A DNA stretch of 64,000 nt from Methylococcales bacterium (GTDB lineage: Bacteria; Pseudomonadota; Gammaproteobacteria; Methylococcales; Methylomonadaceae): positions 2,032,553 to 2,096,552 of the forward strand of contig JAUZSN010000002.1 in assembly GCA_030949405.1 (NCBI GenBank), given 5' to 3'. Position numbers and translations under genes: made by a program. Below the pieces are notes generated by a model. The model was not told the origin of the DNA and did no database searches. It was given only the letters and a program-made list of their open reading frames with translations. Position 1 is the stretch's first letter. Each line of letters starts with the position of its first letter. Shown here in pieces: positions 17,045 through 26,469 of this stretch.

Positions 17045-18151
17045 ACTTGTTCTTCTAAATAAAATATATTAAAATCAATTGCTTATATATACTTGATAAC
17101 ACTCACAATCAGTTGATACAGCCTAATAAATAAACTTTAAATTAAATTATTAAAAATAATAAATAAGCTTTATAATAAATTTCTATAAAAAATAAAAATC
17201 AAAGTATAACATGAAAATAAAAGAAATTTTACCAAGAATTTATGATGATAGACAGTTAAGAGCTTTAACAGGATTAAAAACAGAACATTTTATTTTACTA
17301 TTATCTCTATTTGAAAAGACCCTTATTGAAGATCAAAAAGAAAAACATGAAAATAAAGAAAGAAAATACGGTAGTGGTTTAGATAGCACATTAAAAACAC
17401 CCGCAGACAAATTATTATTTATATTAAATTATATGAAGTGTTATTCTACTTTCGATCACTTAGGGTTTTCTTTTAATATGAATAAATCATGCGCCCATAC
17501 TCATGTATACAAATTATTTCCAATTTTAATAAAGACGTTAGATATATTTAATGTTTTACCTGCAACAAGTTTTTCAACCCCTGAAGAAATGCAGCAGGCT
17601 TTTGGCGGAGTTCAAACATTGATAATAGATGCTACAGAGCGTGCTGTACAACGCCCTAGTGACTATGAAGAACAAAATGAATTTTACAAAACAGCATACA
17701 ATTAAAAATACCACTATAGCTTCTTTAGGTCATTTAATTTTATATATTGGGGTTAGTTTTCCAGGTAAAAATCATGATTATGGAATGTTTAAAAAAGAAT
17801 TTAATCCAGAATTAAATTGGTTTAGTAATTTTAATATATTTATTGATTTAGGTTATTTGGGGTTTAATAATGAATATAAAACTAATTCGGTAAATATTCC
17901 TCATAAAAAACCAAATAAATCTAAGCATAATCCAAACCCAACATTAACAGAAAATCAAAAAAAAGAAAACAAAGATATGAGTCGTGAAAGAGTCATTGTT
18001 GAGCATGTAATCGGTGGAATGAAAAGATATAGATGCCTAGTTGACAAGTTTAGAAATAAAAAAGAAGGTGTAAAAGATTTATTTTCTTTTTTTAGCGGCT
18101 ATCCTATGGAATTTTAACATGATATATTAACTTCTTCTTAAAGAACAAGTC
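17044..18151 (+). mobile_element. IS5-family element, copy B (1108 bp)
   Basis: Same ends as copy A (GACTTGTTCTT / AAGAACAAGTC) but in the opposite orientation, 720 bp away. It is one base longer than the inferred intact form. The two copies look like a composite transposon, but the DNA between them is host gene in its original orientation, so these are two separate insertions. Confidence 0.9.
17211..18117 (+). CDS. IS5-family transposase (copy B), two overlapping frames
   Basis: Frame A (17211-17705, 164 residues) carries the helix-turn-helix and LIIDATERAVQRP with the first catalytic aspartate. Frame B (from about 17690 to 18117) carries DLGYLGF and VIVEHVIGGMKRY. Frame B lies +1 relative to frame A, and the two overlap around TTTTACAAAACAGC. 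Paired frames are common in IS5-group elements, where ribosomal frameshifting makes the full enzyme. An extra T at about 18090 (seven Ts; copy A has six) changes the last residues to SFFSGYPMEF. Activity is therefore doubtful. Confidence 0.82.
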
Positions 18152-18184
18152 TAATTACCTAAAGTAAAAACCGTTCTTTCGCAA

Positions 18185-19885
18185 GGCTACCAATTTAAGA
18201 CGGGACATCCAGCAATTTCAAAGGGTTAGAAAACACACGCTTTCGACTATTTCTAGGAAGCGGTAACTCGCCCATTTCATTCAGTAGCCATGAAAACAAG
18301 TCTGGAAACTCGGTATCAAATAAACGCATGGCGGCGGTTGTGCCATCCTCACGTTTGATTCCGTAGTTATGAATGACCGTCAACGCGTTTAATCGCTTTT
18401 TATTCAAACCTCGCCCATTGCGATACATTTGCGATAAACAGCCATTTCGCCCTTCCACCGCAGATGAACTGCGTTGAAACTGCCTTGCCATATGCTCCGC
18501 CAATGTTAGCCATCGCTGCATTTCACTGATTGATAACTTTGCACTAAATGGGTCTGATTTGAGCTTATCAGACGCGGTTTCCCAAGCTTTTCGATAGTTT
18601 TCCTTTGACCTGCGGCTTTTAGTTTGTTCCATTTTCTGATGCCAATAAACAACGGGTAATAATGTTGTGGTCAACCAATATTCGGTATCCGCATCAAGCC
18701 CCAAATTTTGCAAGGTTTCGCGTACCCAAAGCCACCAAAAACTGATGGATACCGCTAACGGTTTTATTTGATTACGAAACTTTTTCATCACGCCTTTATG
18801 ATCGTTAATCCCTTGTTTTTCCGCTATTTTTTCAAAGGCTCGCGCTCTTAACTCTAGCAACTTCTCAACCTGTTCCGCATCGTTTCTACGACTATCATTG
18901 AGTGAAAAAGGATGAACTTCATCCGCAATCCCTTGTAAGTTTTCGTGATAATCTGTTTGTATTTTTTGGCTTCTTCAAGCTCTTTTTCAGCCGTTATCCG
19001 TGTTGTTTTAAGTCCAATAATTTTCTGCATCGTTGCCGTTTTAGAAACAGTAGACTCTGCGGTTTGCGCTGCTTGCCGCTGTTTTTCAGCCCTTGCTGCA
19101 CGCCTGCCGATTTTCGCGCCTAACCAGCGACTCATATCTTGTTGAGCATGAAAAATATCTGCCCCCGATTCGCACTTAAACCCCGTCACTGCCATTTTTA
19201 TCAACGCCTTAGCGCGATCACTAATCGCATGATTAACCTCAATGCCTAATGATTCTAATCGTGGCGAAACCTTTTATACCAAGTATCGTAGCACCTATCA
19301 TCGCTAATATCTTCCAACAAAAGATAGCCAGAACGTAAGTCCATTAAAACTAAAATCATAAAGTTGCCGAAAAAAGTCTCATCCAGCCCAGCAACAACTT
19401 TACGTGTTTGTTTTTTCACACTTTTTCGCATTCTTGCTGAAACTGCGGCAATAAGACTTCCATTTTATTGATTTGAGTCCGCAGTGCGTCGGGTGATACG
19501 CCCACATGGGTGTCAATCCGTATCATTTTAAAAAACAGCGATAAAGTCTCTGCACCTACGCCTGCCTTTAATCCAAAGACATACAAGGCGGAAAACACCA
19601 TTAATCTTTGCCAAGAACTACCTGCCTCGGTTTCCCATAATGATGATTCAGGATGTCGATTTCGCTTTGTTTGCGCTTGACGATGACGATGCACACTGCT
19701 TTTTGAGCGACCAACAATTGAAGCTAAGTTACGAACAGTTTGCTTGCCTGTTGTTGTAATTTCAGCGATAATTGCGTGACTAGCTGCGCGTATTTTCTGT
19801 GTTGTTCTGTTTTTTTAGTCATTAACCTATGATACAAGAATATCGCAGTTAGTTCTTTATTTTGTCCCGTCTTAAGTTGGTAGCC
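18185..19885 (-). mobile_element. 1.7-kb insertion element, parent family of the MITEs, 8-bp duplication
   Basis: Bounded by GGCTACCAATTTAAG at 18185 and CTTAAGTTGGTAGCC ending at 19885. It is flanked by TTTCGCAA at 18177-18184 and 19886-19893, an exact 8-bp target duplication. The one transposase gene lies on the minus strand. The same terminal repeats bound all seven MITEs in the window. I do not recognise the IS family with certainty; the transposase resembles proteins I remember being labelled DUF6399, which needs checking. Confidence 0.9.
18195..19822 (-). pseudogene. Transposase of the 1.7-kb element, multiply frameshifted
   Basis: Reading from an ATG at 19822 the coding frame shifts at least four times: near 19800, near 19420 (after QQECEKV), near 19270 (after WYKRFRHD), and near 18900. 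Pieced together it gives an N-terminal HTH-like part (LASIVGRSKSSVHRHRQ), a DDE-like core (VAGLDETFFGNF, then LMDLRSGYLLLED), a charged middle (ARAEKQRQAAQTAESTVSK) and a C-terminal part ending in RKRVFSNPLKLLDVPS (18860-18195). No continuous enzyme can be made, so this copy depends on another for movement. Confidence 0.85.
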
Positions 19886-19893
19886 TTTCGCAA

Positions 19894-20307
19894 GATCATA
19901 AACATAAATGGATTGCTAACGTGCCTTTATTCGTTGGCTTGCCTCAAGAAATGTTAAAAGCACTGGGTCAAAAAACAGAATACGTTAATTTTTTACCCGA
20001 TGATATTGTATTTAATGAAGGGGATAAAGGTCATTCGCTGTACATACTGGTCAACGGAACGGTCGGGGTTTATAAAATTAATAAACAAGGTGAAACGAGT
20101 TATATTGATGAATTGCATGAAGGTTCTTTTATTGGTGAACACGCCTTATTAATGAATTCTAGGCGTTCGGCCACCATAAAAGCGACAACTTATGTCACTT
20201 TTTTAAGACTAACCGCCTCTGAGGTTTTGAAAATATCCAAAATTGCCCCTGAATTAAAAACCCGATTACGTGAGGCCGATTTTCAACGTCAATCTATAAA
20301 AAGCTAA
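19894..20307 (+). pseudogene. Cyclic-nucleotide-binding domain, detached C-terminus of the antiporter gene
   Basis: 137 codons open directly from the target duplication of the 1.7-kb element; a GTG at 19921 could start translation of 128 residues. The fold is a cNMP-binding domain: EGDKGHSLYILVNGTVGVY, then GSFIGEHALLMNSRRSATIK, which matches the phosphate-binding cassette with its G-E and R-x-A positions. It is the C-terminal sensor of the broken exchanger. If expressed alone it would be a free ligand-binding domain with no output domain. The frame joins exactly to codon CAA at 18182-18184. Confidence 0.85.
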
Positions 20308-20359
20308 TTCAAAGAATTTAGATTTAAATAATTAAAATAAATCCTGTACAATAACATTT

Positions 20360-20714
20360 GAGAGTCGGCTGAGCAGTCGCTGTTTTATTGTAATGATAGA
20401 AGAGAGGAAAGTCCGGGCTTCATAGGGTAGAGTGCCAGATAATGACTGGGAGGCGTGAGCCTACGGAAAGTGCTGAAGAAATTAAACCGCCTGATCTTAA
20501 TTAGTTAAGATTCGGTAAGGGTGAGAAGGTGCGGTAAGAGCGCACCGCACAATTGGTAACAGGCGTGGCAAGGTAAACCCCACTCGAAGCAAGATCAAAT
20601 AGAGAAACAGAGGTGTTACCCGCATCGTTTCTGGGTAGATTGCTTGAGCGACAAGGTGACTTGTCGCCTAGATGAATGACTGTTTTTAACAAAACCCGGC
20701 TTATAGGCTGACTC
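20360..20714 (+). ncRNA. rnpB: RNase P RNA, class A
   Basis: The catalytic RNA of RNase P, which trims tRNA 5' ends. Diagnostic parts are visible: 5' end GAGTCGGCTGAGCAGTCGC, conserved P4 strand GAGGAAAGTCCGGGCT, and the 3' end CCCGGCTTATAGGCTGACTC, whose TGACTC pairs with GAGTCGGC. A run of six Ts follows at 20715-20720, the terminator tail. Length (about 355 nt) is normal for bacterial type A. Confidence 0.95.
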
Positions 20715-20815
20715 TTTTTTATTTCTTTAAATCATCCTTTCAAATCGCTGTCCTAGTGATTGATGATTTTAAAATGAATCATCAAAGATTTGCAATGATC
20801 ATCCACACGATTAGA

Positions 20816-22171
20816 ATGCGCTATTATCTTTTTTTTATAAATTTCTTTTTTTTAGTGTTAACCGTTTCTTGTTCGGTTGATGTTAAAAAAGTTCCTCCTC
20901 CCGTAAGTCTTCCTGAAACTTTTTCTACAACTGGGTCAATAGCACTGACCGAAAAATGGTGGCAAGTTTTTAACGATAAAGAACTTGATTATCTGGTTGA
21001 TCAAGCATTAAGTAATAACTTTTCACTACAATCAGCTTATGATCGTGTAGAACAAGCAAGAGCGATTGCTAAAAAAAGCGGCGCGTCTTTAGTCCCTACG
21101 CTTGATGCGACATTCACCAGTTCACATAGTATCACCGATGGTTTGAGTACGGATAATTTTAGTTTAGGTTTAATTGCAAGTTATGAAGTGGATTTATGGG
21201 GACGTATTCGTGCGAGTTTACATGCCTCAGAACTGGATTTTCATGCCGCAAAAGAAGATTTACAGACCATAGCGATTTCATTATCCGCCGAAATTGCTAA
21301 TAATTGGTATCGTTTAATTGAGCAACGCCAACAGTTAGCGTTATTAGGGCAACAAATTGAAACGAATCAAAAACATACTGAAATATTAATGTTACGCTTT
21401 AGAGTGTCGCAAGCAACGGCGGCGGATGTTTTTCAACAACAACAATTGTTAGAAAGTATTAAAGGCGACAAAACATCGGTTGTGGCAACGATTCACGTAT
21501 TAGAACATCAACTAGCGGTTCTATTAGGTAAAACGCCGACAACCCTTAATATTCCAAAGGCAAGCCAGTTTCCTGTCATTCCACCGCTTCCCCAAACAGG
21601 CTTGATTTCGGATTTAATTCAACGTCGTCCTGATTTACGCAAAGCTTATTTTGAAGTTCAAGCGGCAGATCAGCGCATTGCAGCAGCTATTGCCGATCGC
21701 TTCCCAAAACTGAGTCTTTCAGCGGGGATTGATACTTCGGATCCTAATTTACAATCCTTATTTAACAACTGGTTAGCGACCTTAGCTGGAAATTTAATCT
21801 TACCTATTATTGATGGGCATCGGCGTGTTGCCGAAGTAGAATATAATCAAGCACGGGCTAAAGCGACTTTAAATAATTATGCGACGACTTTATTAGTTGC
21901 TGTACAAGAAATTGAGAACGCATTAATTCAACAGCAACAACAGCAAAAATTAGTTGAAAGTTTAGCGCGACAAGTTCATCTTTCTCAACAAGCTAATCAG
22001 CAAATTAGACTGCGTTATATGAATGGGGCCGAAAGTTTTTTACGTGTACTTTCTAGTGCTTTAAGTCAGCAAGGTTTAGAGCGAAGTCAATTAAATACCC
22101 AAAGACAGTTAATTGAATATCATATTGCGTTATACCGAGCGTTATCGGGAGCGTTTCCCTTAAAGTCATGA
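20816..22171 (+). CDS. Outer-membrane efflux lipoprotein, NodT/OprM family
   Basis: A channel of the TolC/OprM type that links RND or ABC exporters to the outside. From the ATG at 20816 there is a lipoprotein signal with lipobox LTVSC; upstream GTG and ATG starts would add 20 unneeded residues. Two OEP repeats follow, with typical LVDQALSNNFSLQSAYDRVEQA and LIQRRPDLRKAYFEVQAAD segments and long coiled coils (QLALLGQQIETNQKHTE). Family members are about 450-480 residues. No periplasmic adaptor or RND pump lies beside it, so it is an orphan that must serve a pump encoded elsewhere. Confidence 0.9.
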   Translation: MRYYLFFINFFFLVLTVSCSVDVKKVPPPVSLPETFSTTGSIALTEKWWQVFNDKELDYLVDQALSNNFSLQSAYDRVEQARAIAKKSGASLVPTLDATFTSSHSITDGLSTDNFSLGLIASYEVDLWGRIRASLHASELDFHAAKEDLQTIAISLSAEIANNWYRLIEQRQQLALLGQQIETNQKHTEILMLRFRVSQATAADVFQQQQLLESIKGDKTSVVATIHVLEHQLAVLLGKTPTTLNIPKASQFPVIPPLPQTGLISDLIQRRPDLRKAYFEVQAADQRIAAAIADRFPKLSLSAGIDTSDPNLQSLFNNWLATLAGNLILPIIDGHRRVAEVEYNQARAKATLNNYATTLLVAVQEIENALIQQQQQQKLVESLARQVHLSQQANQQIRLRYMNGAESFLRVLSSALSQQGLERSQLNTQRQLIEYHIALYRALSGAFPLKS

Positions 22172-22399
22172 CGGGTGAAAACGATAGTTTATAACTAATT
22201 ATCACCTATAATGATAACGAGTCGGTGCTTCATGTCGCCCTCTTATTCTTGCATTAATGATCAACGTACAAAACATAGCTTGTACCCCCCGTGTTTTTTG
22301 TAAACTTTAGTTTTTTAACCTAGCTTAAATTGATAGCTCAATAATTAAACCCGTTATATAATAAAGCCATACTCCCTTCAAACACGAGGTGTTAGAAAT

Positions 22400-23971
22400 A
22401 TGAAAGTAAGTGCAAATTTTTCGTTGGTATTTAATCTGGATAAATGTATTGGATGTCATACCTGTTCTGTCAGTTGTAAAAATGTTTGGACGAACCGTAA
22501 AGGAGTAGAATACGCTTGGTTTAATAATGTAGAATCTAAACCCGGTATTGGTTATCCTAAAAACTGGGAAGATCAAGAAAAATGGAATGGCGGCTGGGTA
22601 GTTAATAATGGTTCATTAGAGCTTAAATCAGGCAGTCGTCGCCAACGTTTGCGTAATATTTTTATGAATCCTGATATGCCCTTGATTGATGATTATTACG
22701 AACCGTTCACCTATAATTACGCCCATTTACAAACGAGTCCTCTCGTTGAAGCCGCGCCGACCGCACGACCTTATTCATTGTTAGATGGCAGTCAAATAGA
22801 AAAAATTGCTTGGGGGCCTAACTGGGAAGATGGTCTAGCGGGTGAATTTTCAAAGCGGAGTAAAGATACTAACTTTAATGACATGGAAAAAGAAATGTAT
22901 GGTGAGTTTGAAAACTCTTTCCACATGTTTTTACCTCGCATGTGTAACCATTGTATTAATCCATCCTGCGTAGCCTCTTGCCCTTCTGGCGCGATGTACA
23001 AGCGTGAAGAAGACGGCATTGTTTTAGTGGATCAAGACAAATGTCGTAGCTGGCGAATGTGTATTAGCAACTGCCCCTATAAAAAAGTTTTTTATAACTG
23101 GGAATCCGGTAAAGCTGAAAAATGTACAGGTTGTTACCCTCGTGTTGAATCGGGTTTACCTACCGTCTGTTCAGAAACCTGTGTGGGTCGAATTCGTTAT
23201 AACAGTGTGATGTTATACGATGCGGATCGTATTTCTGAATTAGCATCAATGGATGATACTCAAGATTTATACCAAGCCCAATTAGATATTTTCCTAGATC
23301 CTAATGATCCAGAAGTGATTAAACAGGCAAAAATAGATGGTATTCCTGAGTCTTGGATGGAAGCTGCGAGAAATTCACCTGTATACAAAATGGTTGTTGA
23401 GTGGAAGGTTGCTTTTCCATTGCACCCTGAATTTCGTACCATGCCGATGGTTTGGTATATCCCTCCGTTATCCCCTGTACAATCACAAATCGATCAAGGC
23501 AATCTTAAAACATCGCCTGATGGAGCCATTCCAAAATTAGAAGAATTACGGCTACCGATTAAATATTTAGCGAATATGCTCACAGCAGGAAAAGAAGAAC
23601 CTGTGGTATTGGCATTAAAACGAATGATTGCAATGCGAAGTTATTACCGCTCATTAAATGTTGAGGGTAAAACCGACTTAGCGGTGTTAGAGGAAGTTGG
23701 CTTAAGCGAAGCCCAAGTCAAAGAAATGTATCGTTATATGGCGATTGCGAATTATGAAGATCGCTTTGTCATTCCAACGAGCAATGAAGAGCTACGTCAA
23801 GATGATCCTTACGCTTTTCAAGGTCAAAATGGATTTAGTTTTGGTAATGAAGGCTGTAGTATTAGTCCAAATGCCTCGTTATTTCCTGAAAAACGTAAAC
23901 AAATGGAACATGTGATGGAATTTAAACCGTGGCAACCTGCGGCAAAAACATCAGGAAGTGAGCCCGTTTAA
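22400..23971 (+). CDS. narH: Respiratory nitrate reductase beta subunit
   Basis: The iron-sulfur subunit passes electrons from NarI haem to the molybdenum subunit NarG on the cytosolic face of the inner membrane. The 523-residue protein starts with NLDKCIGCHTCSVSCKNVW (first cluster ligands). It continues with MCNHCINPSCVASCPSGAMY, CRSWRMCISNCPYKK (with the Trp that marks the 3Fe-4S site) and KCTGCYPRVESGLPTVCSETC. All four cluster motifs are intact. GAGGTG precedes the ATG, and the stop overlaps narJ (TAATG). narG, normally just upstream, is missing. Confidence 0.95.
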   Translation: MKVSANFSLVFNLDKCIGCHTCSVSCKNVWTNRKGVEYAWFNNVESKPGIGYPKNWEDQEKWNGGWVVNNGSLELKSGSRRQRLRNIFMNPDMPLIDDYYEPFTYNYAHLQTSPLVEAAPTARPYSLLDGSQIEKIAWGPNWEDGLAGEFSKRSKDTNFNDMEKEMYGEFENSFHMFLPRMCNHCINPSCVASCPSGAMYKREEDGIVLVDQDKCRSWRMCISNCPYKKVFYNWESGKAEKCTGCYPRVESGLPTVCSETCVGRIRYNSVMLYDADRISELASMDDTQDLYQAQLDIFLDPNDPEVIKQAKIDGIPESWMEAARNSPVYKMVVEWKVAFPLHPEFRTMPMVWYIPPLSPVQSQIDQGNLKTSPDGAIPKLEELRLPIKYLANMLTAGKEEPVVLALKRMIAMRSYYRSLNVEGKTDLAVLEEVGLSEAQVKEMYRYMAIANYEDRFVIPTSNEELRQDDPYAFQGQNGFSFGNEGCSISPNASLFPEKRKQMEHVMEFKPWQPAAKTSGSEPV

Positions 23972-24495
23972 TGCAAGTTTATAAAATATTGTCGTTATTA
24001 TTGGAATACCCTAAAGCAGAATTGCGTGAGCATTGGGATGAAATTAAAAACTTAATTCCCCAACTTCCGTTAACCAGTGACGAGGACCAACAAGCCTTAT
24101 TAGATTTTATGGGTTGGGCGAGTGCGCTTTCACTCACAGAATACCAAGCGCATTATGTCAATACCTTTGATTTTACCCCTGATAATGCACTCTATCTAAC
24201 GCATCATTTATTTGAAGAGCAAGACAGAGAACGAGGCCCTGCTTTAGTTGATTTATCTGACTATTACAAGGCGGAAGGCTTTGAAATTTCAGAGGGAGAA
24301 TTACCCGATTATTTACCGTTGGTATTGGAATATGTTTCGACCTTAACAACTGAAATTGATGTTCGCTTGTTTTTACAGCAAAGCTCACATGTCTCTGACA
24401 TCATTGCCAAAAATCTTGAAAAAATAAATAGTCCGTACGCACCATTACTTAGAGTCGTACAGCGTCACGGTCGTCTTGTTGATATTGCAGCCTAG
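23971..24495 (+). CDS. narJ: Nitrate reductase assembly chaperone NarJ
   Basis: A 174-residue cytosolic chaperone needed to insert the molybdenum cofactor and fold NarG before NarI docks. It has the TorD/NarJ-like all-helical pattern, beginning YKILSLLLEYPKAELREHWD and containing YVNTFDFTPDNALYLTHHLF and EEQDRERGPALVDL. It is shorter than E. coli NarJ (236), but many proteobacterial forms are this short. It begins one base into the narH stop and ends 8 bp before narI, so all three are co-translated. Its retention implies that a NarG client still exists in the genome. Confidence 0.92.
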   Translation: MQVYKILSLLLEYPKAELREHWDEIKNLIPQLPLTSDEDQQALLDFMGWASALSLTEYQAHYVNTFDFTPDNALYLTHHLFEEQDRERGPALVDLSDYYKAEGFEISEGELPDYLPLVLEYVSTLTTEIDVRLFLQQSSHVSDIIAKNLEKINSPYAPLLRVVQRHGRLVDIAA

Positions 24496-24503
24496 GAATT
24501 ATC

Positions 24504-25193
24504 ATGGAAAATTTACTTTTTAGTGTTTATCCGTATATTGCTTTGACCACCTTTTTAGTAGGGAGTCTGATACGCTTTGACCGAGAACAATATACGTGGA
24601 AAGCGGATTCTAGCCAATTATTTGAAAAAGAACAGTTACGTAAAGGCAGTATTCTTTTTCATATTGGCGTACTTGCGTTATTTTTTGGTCACGCGGCAGG
24701 ACTCCTCACGCCTCACTCATGGTTTTTAGGCTTGGGGATTTCAGATATGGCCCATCAATATGTAGCTATTATGGCAGGGGCGGTTTTTGGCTCACTGTGT
24801 ATGATGGGTGGCGTTATTTTGTGGAAACGTCGAATGAATAACCCCCGCGTAAGAGCAAATAGTCATTTTATGGATATTTTTATTCTGGATTGGTTATTAG
24901 TGACCTTGGCAGTTGGCCTGTTAACTATTCCTGTATCTATTTATCACGCGATAAGTGGTGATGCCTCGGCAATGGTTTCCTTAGCTAACTGGGCGCAAAG
25001 TGTAGTGACTTTTCAAGCGAATGCCACCTTATTATCAGAGGTTGGTTTTTTATATAAAATTCATTTATTTTTAGGGATGAGTGTCTTTTTATTCTTTCCT
25101 TTTACGCGTTTAGTTCATGTTTGGAGTGCGCCATTAGGTTATATCATTCGTCCATATCAAATTGTACGCCGCAAATATGTTGAATATCGTTAA
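24504..25193 (+). CDS. narI: Nitrate reductase gamma subunit, cytochrome b
   Basis: The membrane haem b subunit that oxidises quinol and feeds electrons to NarH. The 229 residues contain five membrane helices. Candidate haem-ligand histidines lie in LFHIGVLALFFGHAAG and in the last helices (YKIHLFLGMSVFLFF, TRLVHVWSAP). The C-terminal VHVWSAPLGYIIRPYQIVRRK is typical of NarI. It ends the narHJI unit and is followed 65 bp later by a rho-independent terminator. Confidence 0.95.
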   Translation: MENLLFSVYPYIALTTFLVGSLIRFDREQYTWKADSSQLFEKEQLRKGSILFHIGVLALFFGHAAGLLTPHSWFLGLGISDMAHQYVAIMAGAVFGSLCMMGGVILWKRRMNNPRVRANSHFMDIFILDWLLVTLAVGLLTIPVSIYHAISGDASAMVSLANWAQSVVTFQANATLLSEVGFLYKIHLFLGMSVFLFFPFTRLVHVWSAPLGYIIRPYQIVRRKYVEYR

Positions 25194-25257
25194 TCTATTT
25201 GTGAAAAGGATATAGATAAAATTTAGTTCTTTTATGTCAATTTTTAAACCGTTAAGA

Positions 25258-25282
25258 AAGCCGTCTGTAAGACGGCTTTTTA
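25258..25282 (+). terminator. Terminator of narHJI
   Basis: The stem AAGCCGTCT / AGACGGCTT with a four-base loop and following Ts lies between narI and the MFS gene. Confidence 0.92.
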
Positions 25283-25306
25283 ATTTCTACTGATTATTTA
25301 TTCGTA

Positions 25307-26464
25307 ATGCGTGTTCCTTACTGGCGACTTTCTAGCTTTTATTTTTTTTATTTTGCAGCACTGGGTGCCTTTTTACCTTATTGGAGTTTATATTTACAAA
25401 ACGCAGGCTTTAATGCGTTAGAGATTGGCGAACTTTCCGCCTTAATGATGGCAACAAAAATCATTGCGCCTAATCTTTGGGGGGCTATTGCAGATCGGAC
25501 AGGAAAAAGTCTTAAAATTATTCGACTGGCCTCTTTTTTAGCGGCTTTTTTATTTTCGGGGTTTTTATTTAAAACGGGCTATTTATGGTTTGCTGTTATG
25601 ACCTTGGGCTTTAGTTTTTTTTGGAATGCGGCGTTACCTCAATTTGAAGCGGTTACTTTATTTCATCTAAAAAATCAGCCTCATCGGTATAGTCAAATTC
25701 GTTTATGGGGATCCATTGGTTTTATTATTGCGGTAATTGTTATTGGCGAATTATTAGATAATTACTCATTAACGTTATTACCTTTAATTACAGGCGGGTT
25801 TCTGATCGCTATTTGGCTGGCCGCACTGATAACCCCAGAAGCCAAAATAATCACCCATCATGCAGATGGCAAAAGTATTTGGCAAATTATCAAAAAACCA
25901 GAAGTGATTGCCTTTTTTATGACCTATCTACTTTTGCAAGCAGCGCATGGGGCTTATTATGTTTTTTATTCGGTTTATTTAAAAGAACTCGGTTATAGCA
26001 GTCGTATTATTGGCGGGTTGTGGGCGTTAGGGGTTGTTGCCGAAGTGATTTTGTTTATTTTTATGCAAAAATTATTGGCCTTATTTTCATTACGCCGTAT
26101 TTTATTATGGAGTGCTTTTTTAAGTATGACCCGTTGGCTGATTATTGGTTTAGAAGCCGAGTCTATTTATTGGCTCATTGGCGCACAATGTCTACATGCG
26201 GCGACATTTGGTTCCTCTCATGTCGCGGCTATTCATCTCGTGCATCACTATTTTGGTAATCAGCATCAAGGCAAAGGACAAGCTCTTTATAGCAGTACCA
26301 GTTTTGGACTGGGGGGAATGATGGGTAGTTTTTTAAGTGGTTATTATTGGGAAGTGTTCGGTGCGACGATTGTTTACAGCGTTGCCGCAGGGTGTTGTTT
26401 ATTAGCGTTTCTAATTAGTTATGCGGCCATTGGAAAACAGAGGTCTAAAGCGCCCCACTCTTAA
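25307..26464 (+). CDS. MFS permease, MFS_1-like (HcaT/nucleoside permease type)
   Basis: A 385-residue inner-membrane protein of about 12 helices. The start MRVPYWRLSSFYFFYFAALG and the loop GAIADRTGKSLKIIR after the second helix are typical of the MFS group related to 3-phenylpropionate and nucleoside permeases; SQIRLWGSIGFIIAV is another conserved segment. The substrate is unknown. Its stop codon lies within the probable target duplication (TAACGATT) of the MITE that follows, so the element landed exactly at the gene end without harming it. Confidence 0.87.
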   Translation: MRVPYWRLSSFYFFYFAALGAFLPYWSLYLQNAGFNALEIGELSALMMATKIIAPNLWGAIADRTGKSLKIIRLASFLAAFLFSGFLFKTGYLWFAVMTLGFSFFWNAALPQFEAVTLFHLKNQPHRYSQIRLWGSIGFIIAVIVIGELLDNYSLTLLPLITGGFLIAIWLAALITPEAKIITHHADGKSIWQIIKKPEVIAFFMTYLLLQAAHGAYYVFYSVYLKELGYSSRIIGGLWALGVVAEVILFIFMQKLLALFSLRRILLWSAFLSMTRWLIIGLEAESIYWLIGAQCLHAATFGSSHVAAIHLVHHYFGNQHQGKGQALYSSTSFGLGGMMGSFLSGYYWEVFGATIVYSVAAGCCLLAFLISYAAIGKQRSKAPHS

Positions 26465-26469
26465 CGATT

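Larger units (their letters stand above)
13918..20307 (+). pseudogene. Reconstructed antiporter-CNBD gene broken by three insertion elements
   Basis: Removing the three elements and one copy of each target duplication joins four segments in one frame: 13918-15216, 16328-17041, 18155-18184 and 19894-20307. The result is a single open frame of about 818 codons. It contains an N-terminal CPA1-type Na+/H+ antiporter (~430 residues), a soluble helical linker (~250) and a C-terminal cyclic-nucleotide-binding domain (~135). Such fusions are known among prokaryotic relatives of sperm NHE and plant SOS1, where the nucleotide-binding domain gates transport. Every junction keeps frame, so the ancestral gene was intact until the insertions. 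Only the antiporter part could still be made as a membrane protein. Confidence 0.85.

Noticed and set aside
15218-18151. Composite transposon carrying a cargo gene between two inverted IS copies
   Set aside because: The inner 720 bp continue the antiporter reading frame exactly at both sides, so it is host gene in place and not cargo.
22326-22345. FNR-box-like TTGA-TAGC-TCAA upstream of narH
   Set aside because: The half sites are four bases apart; FNR sites need six between TTGA and TCAA.
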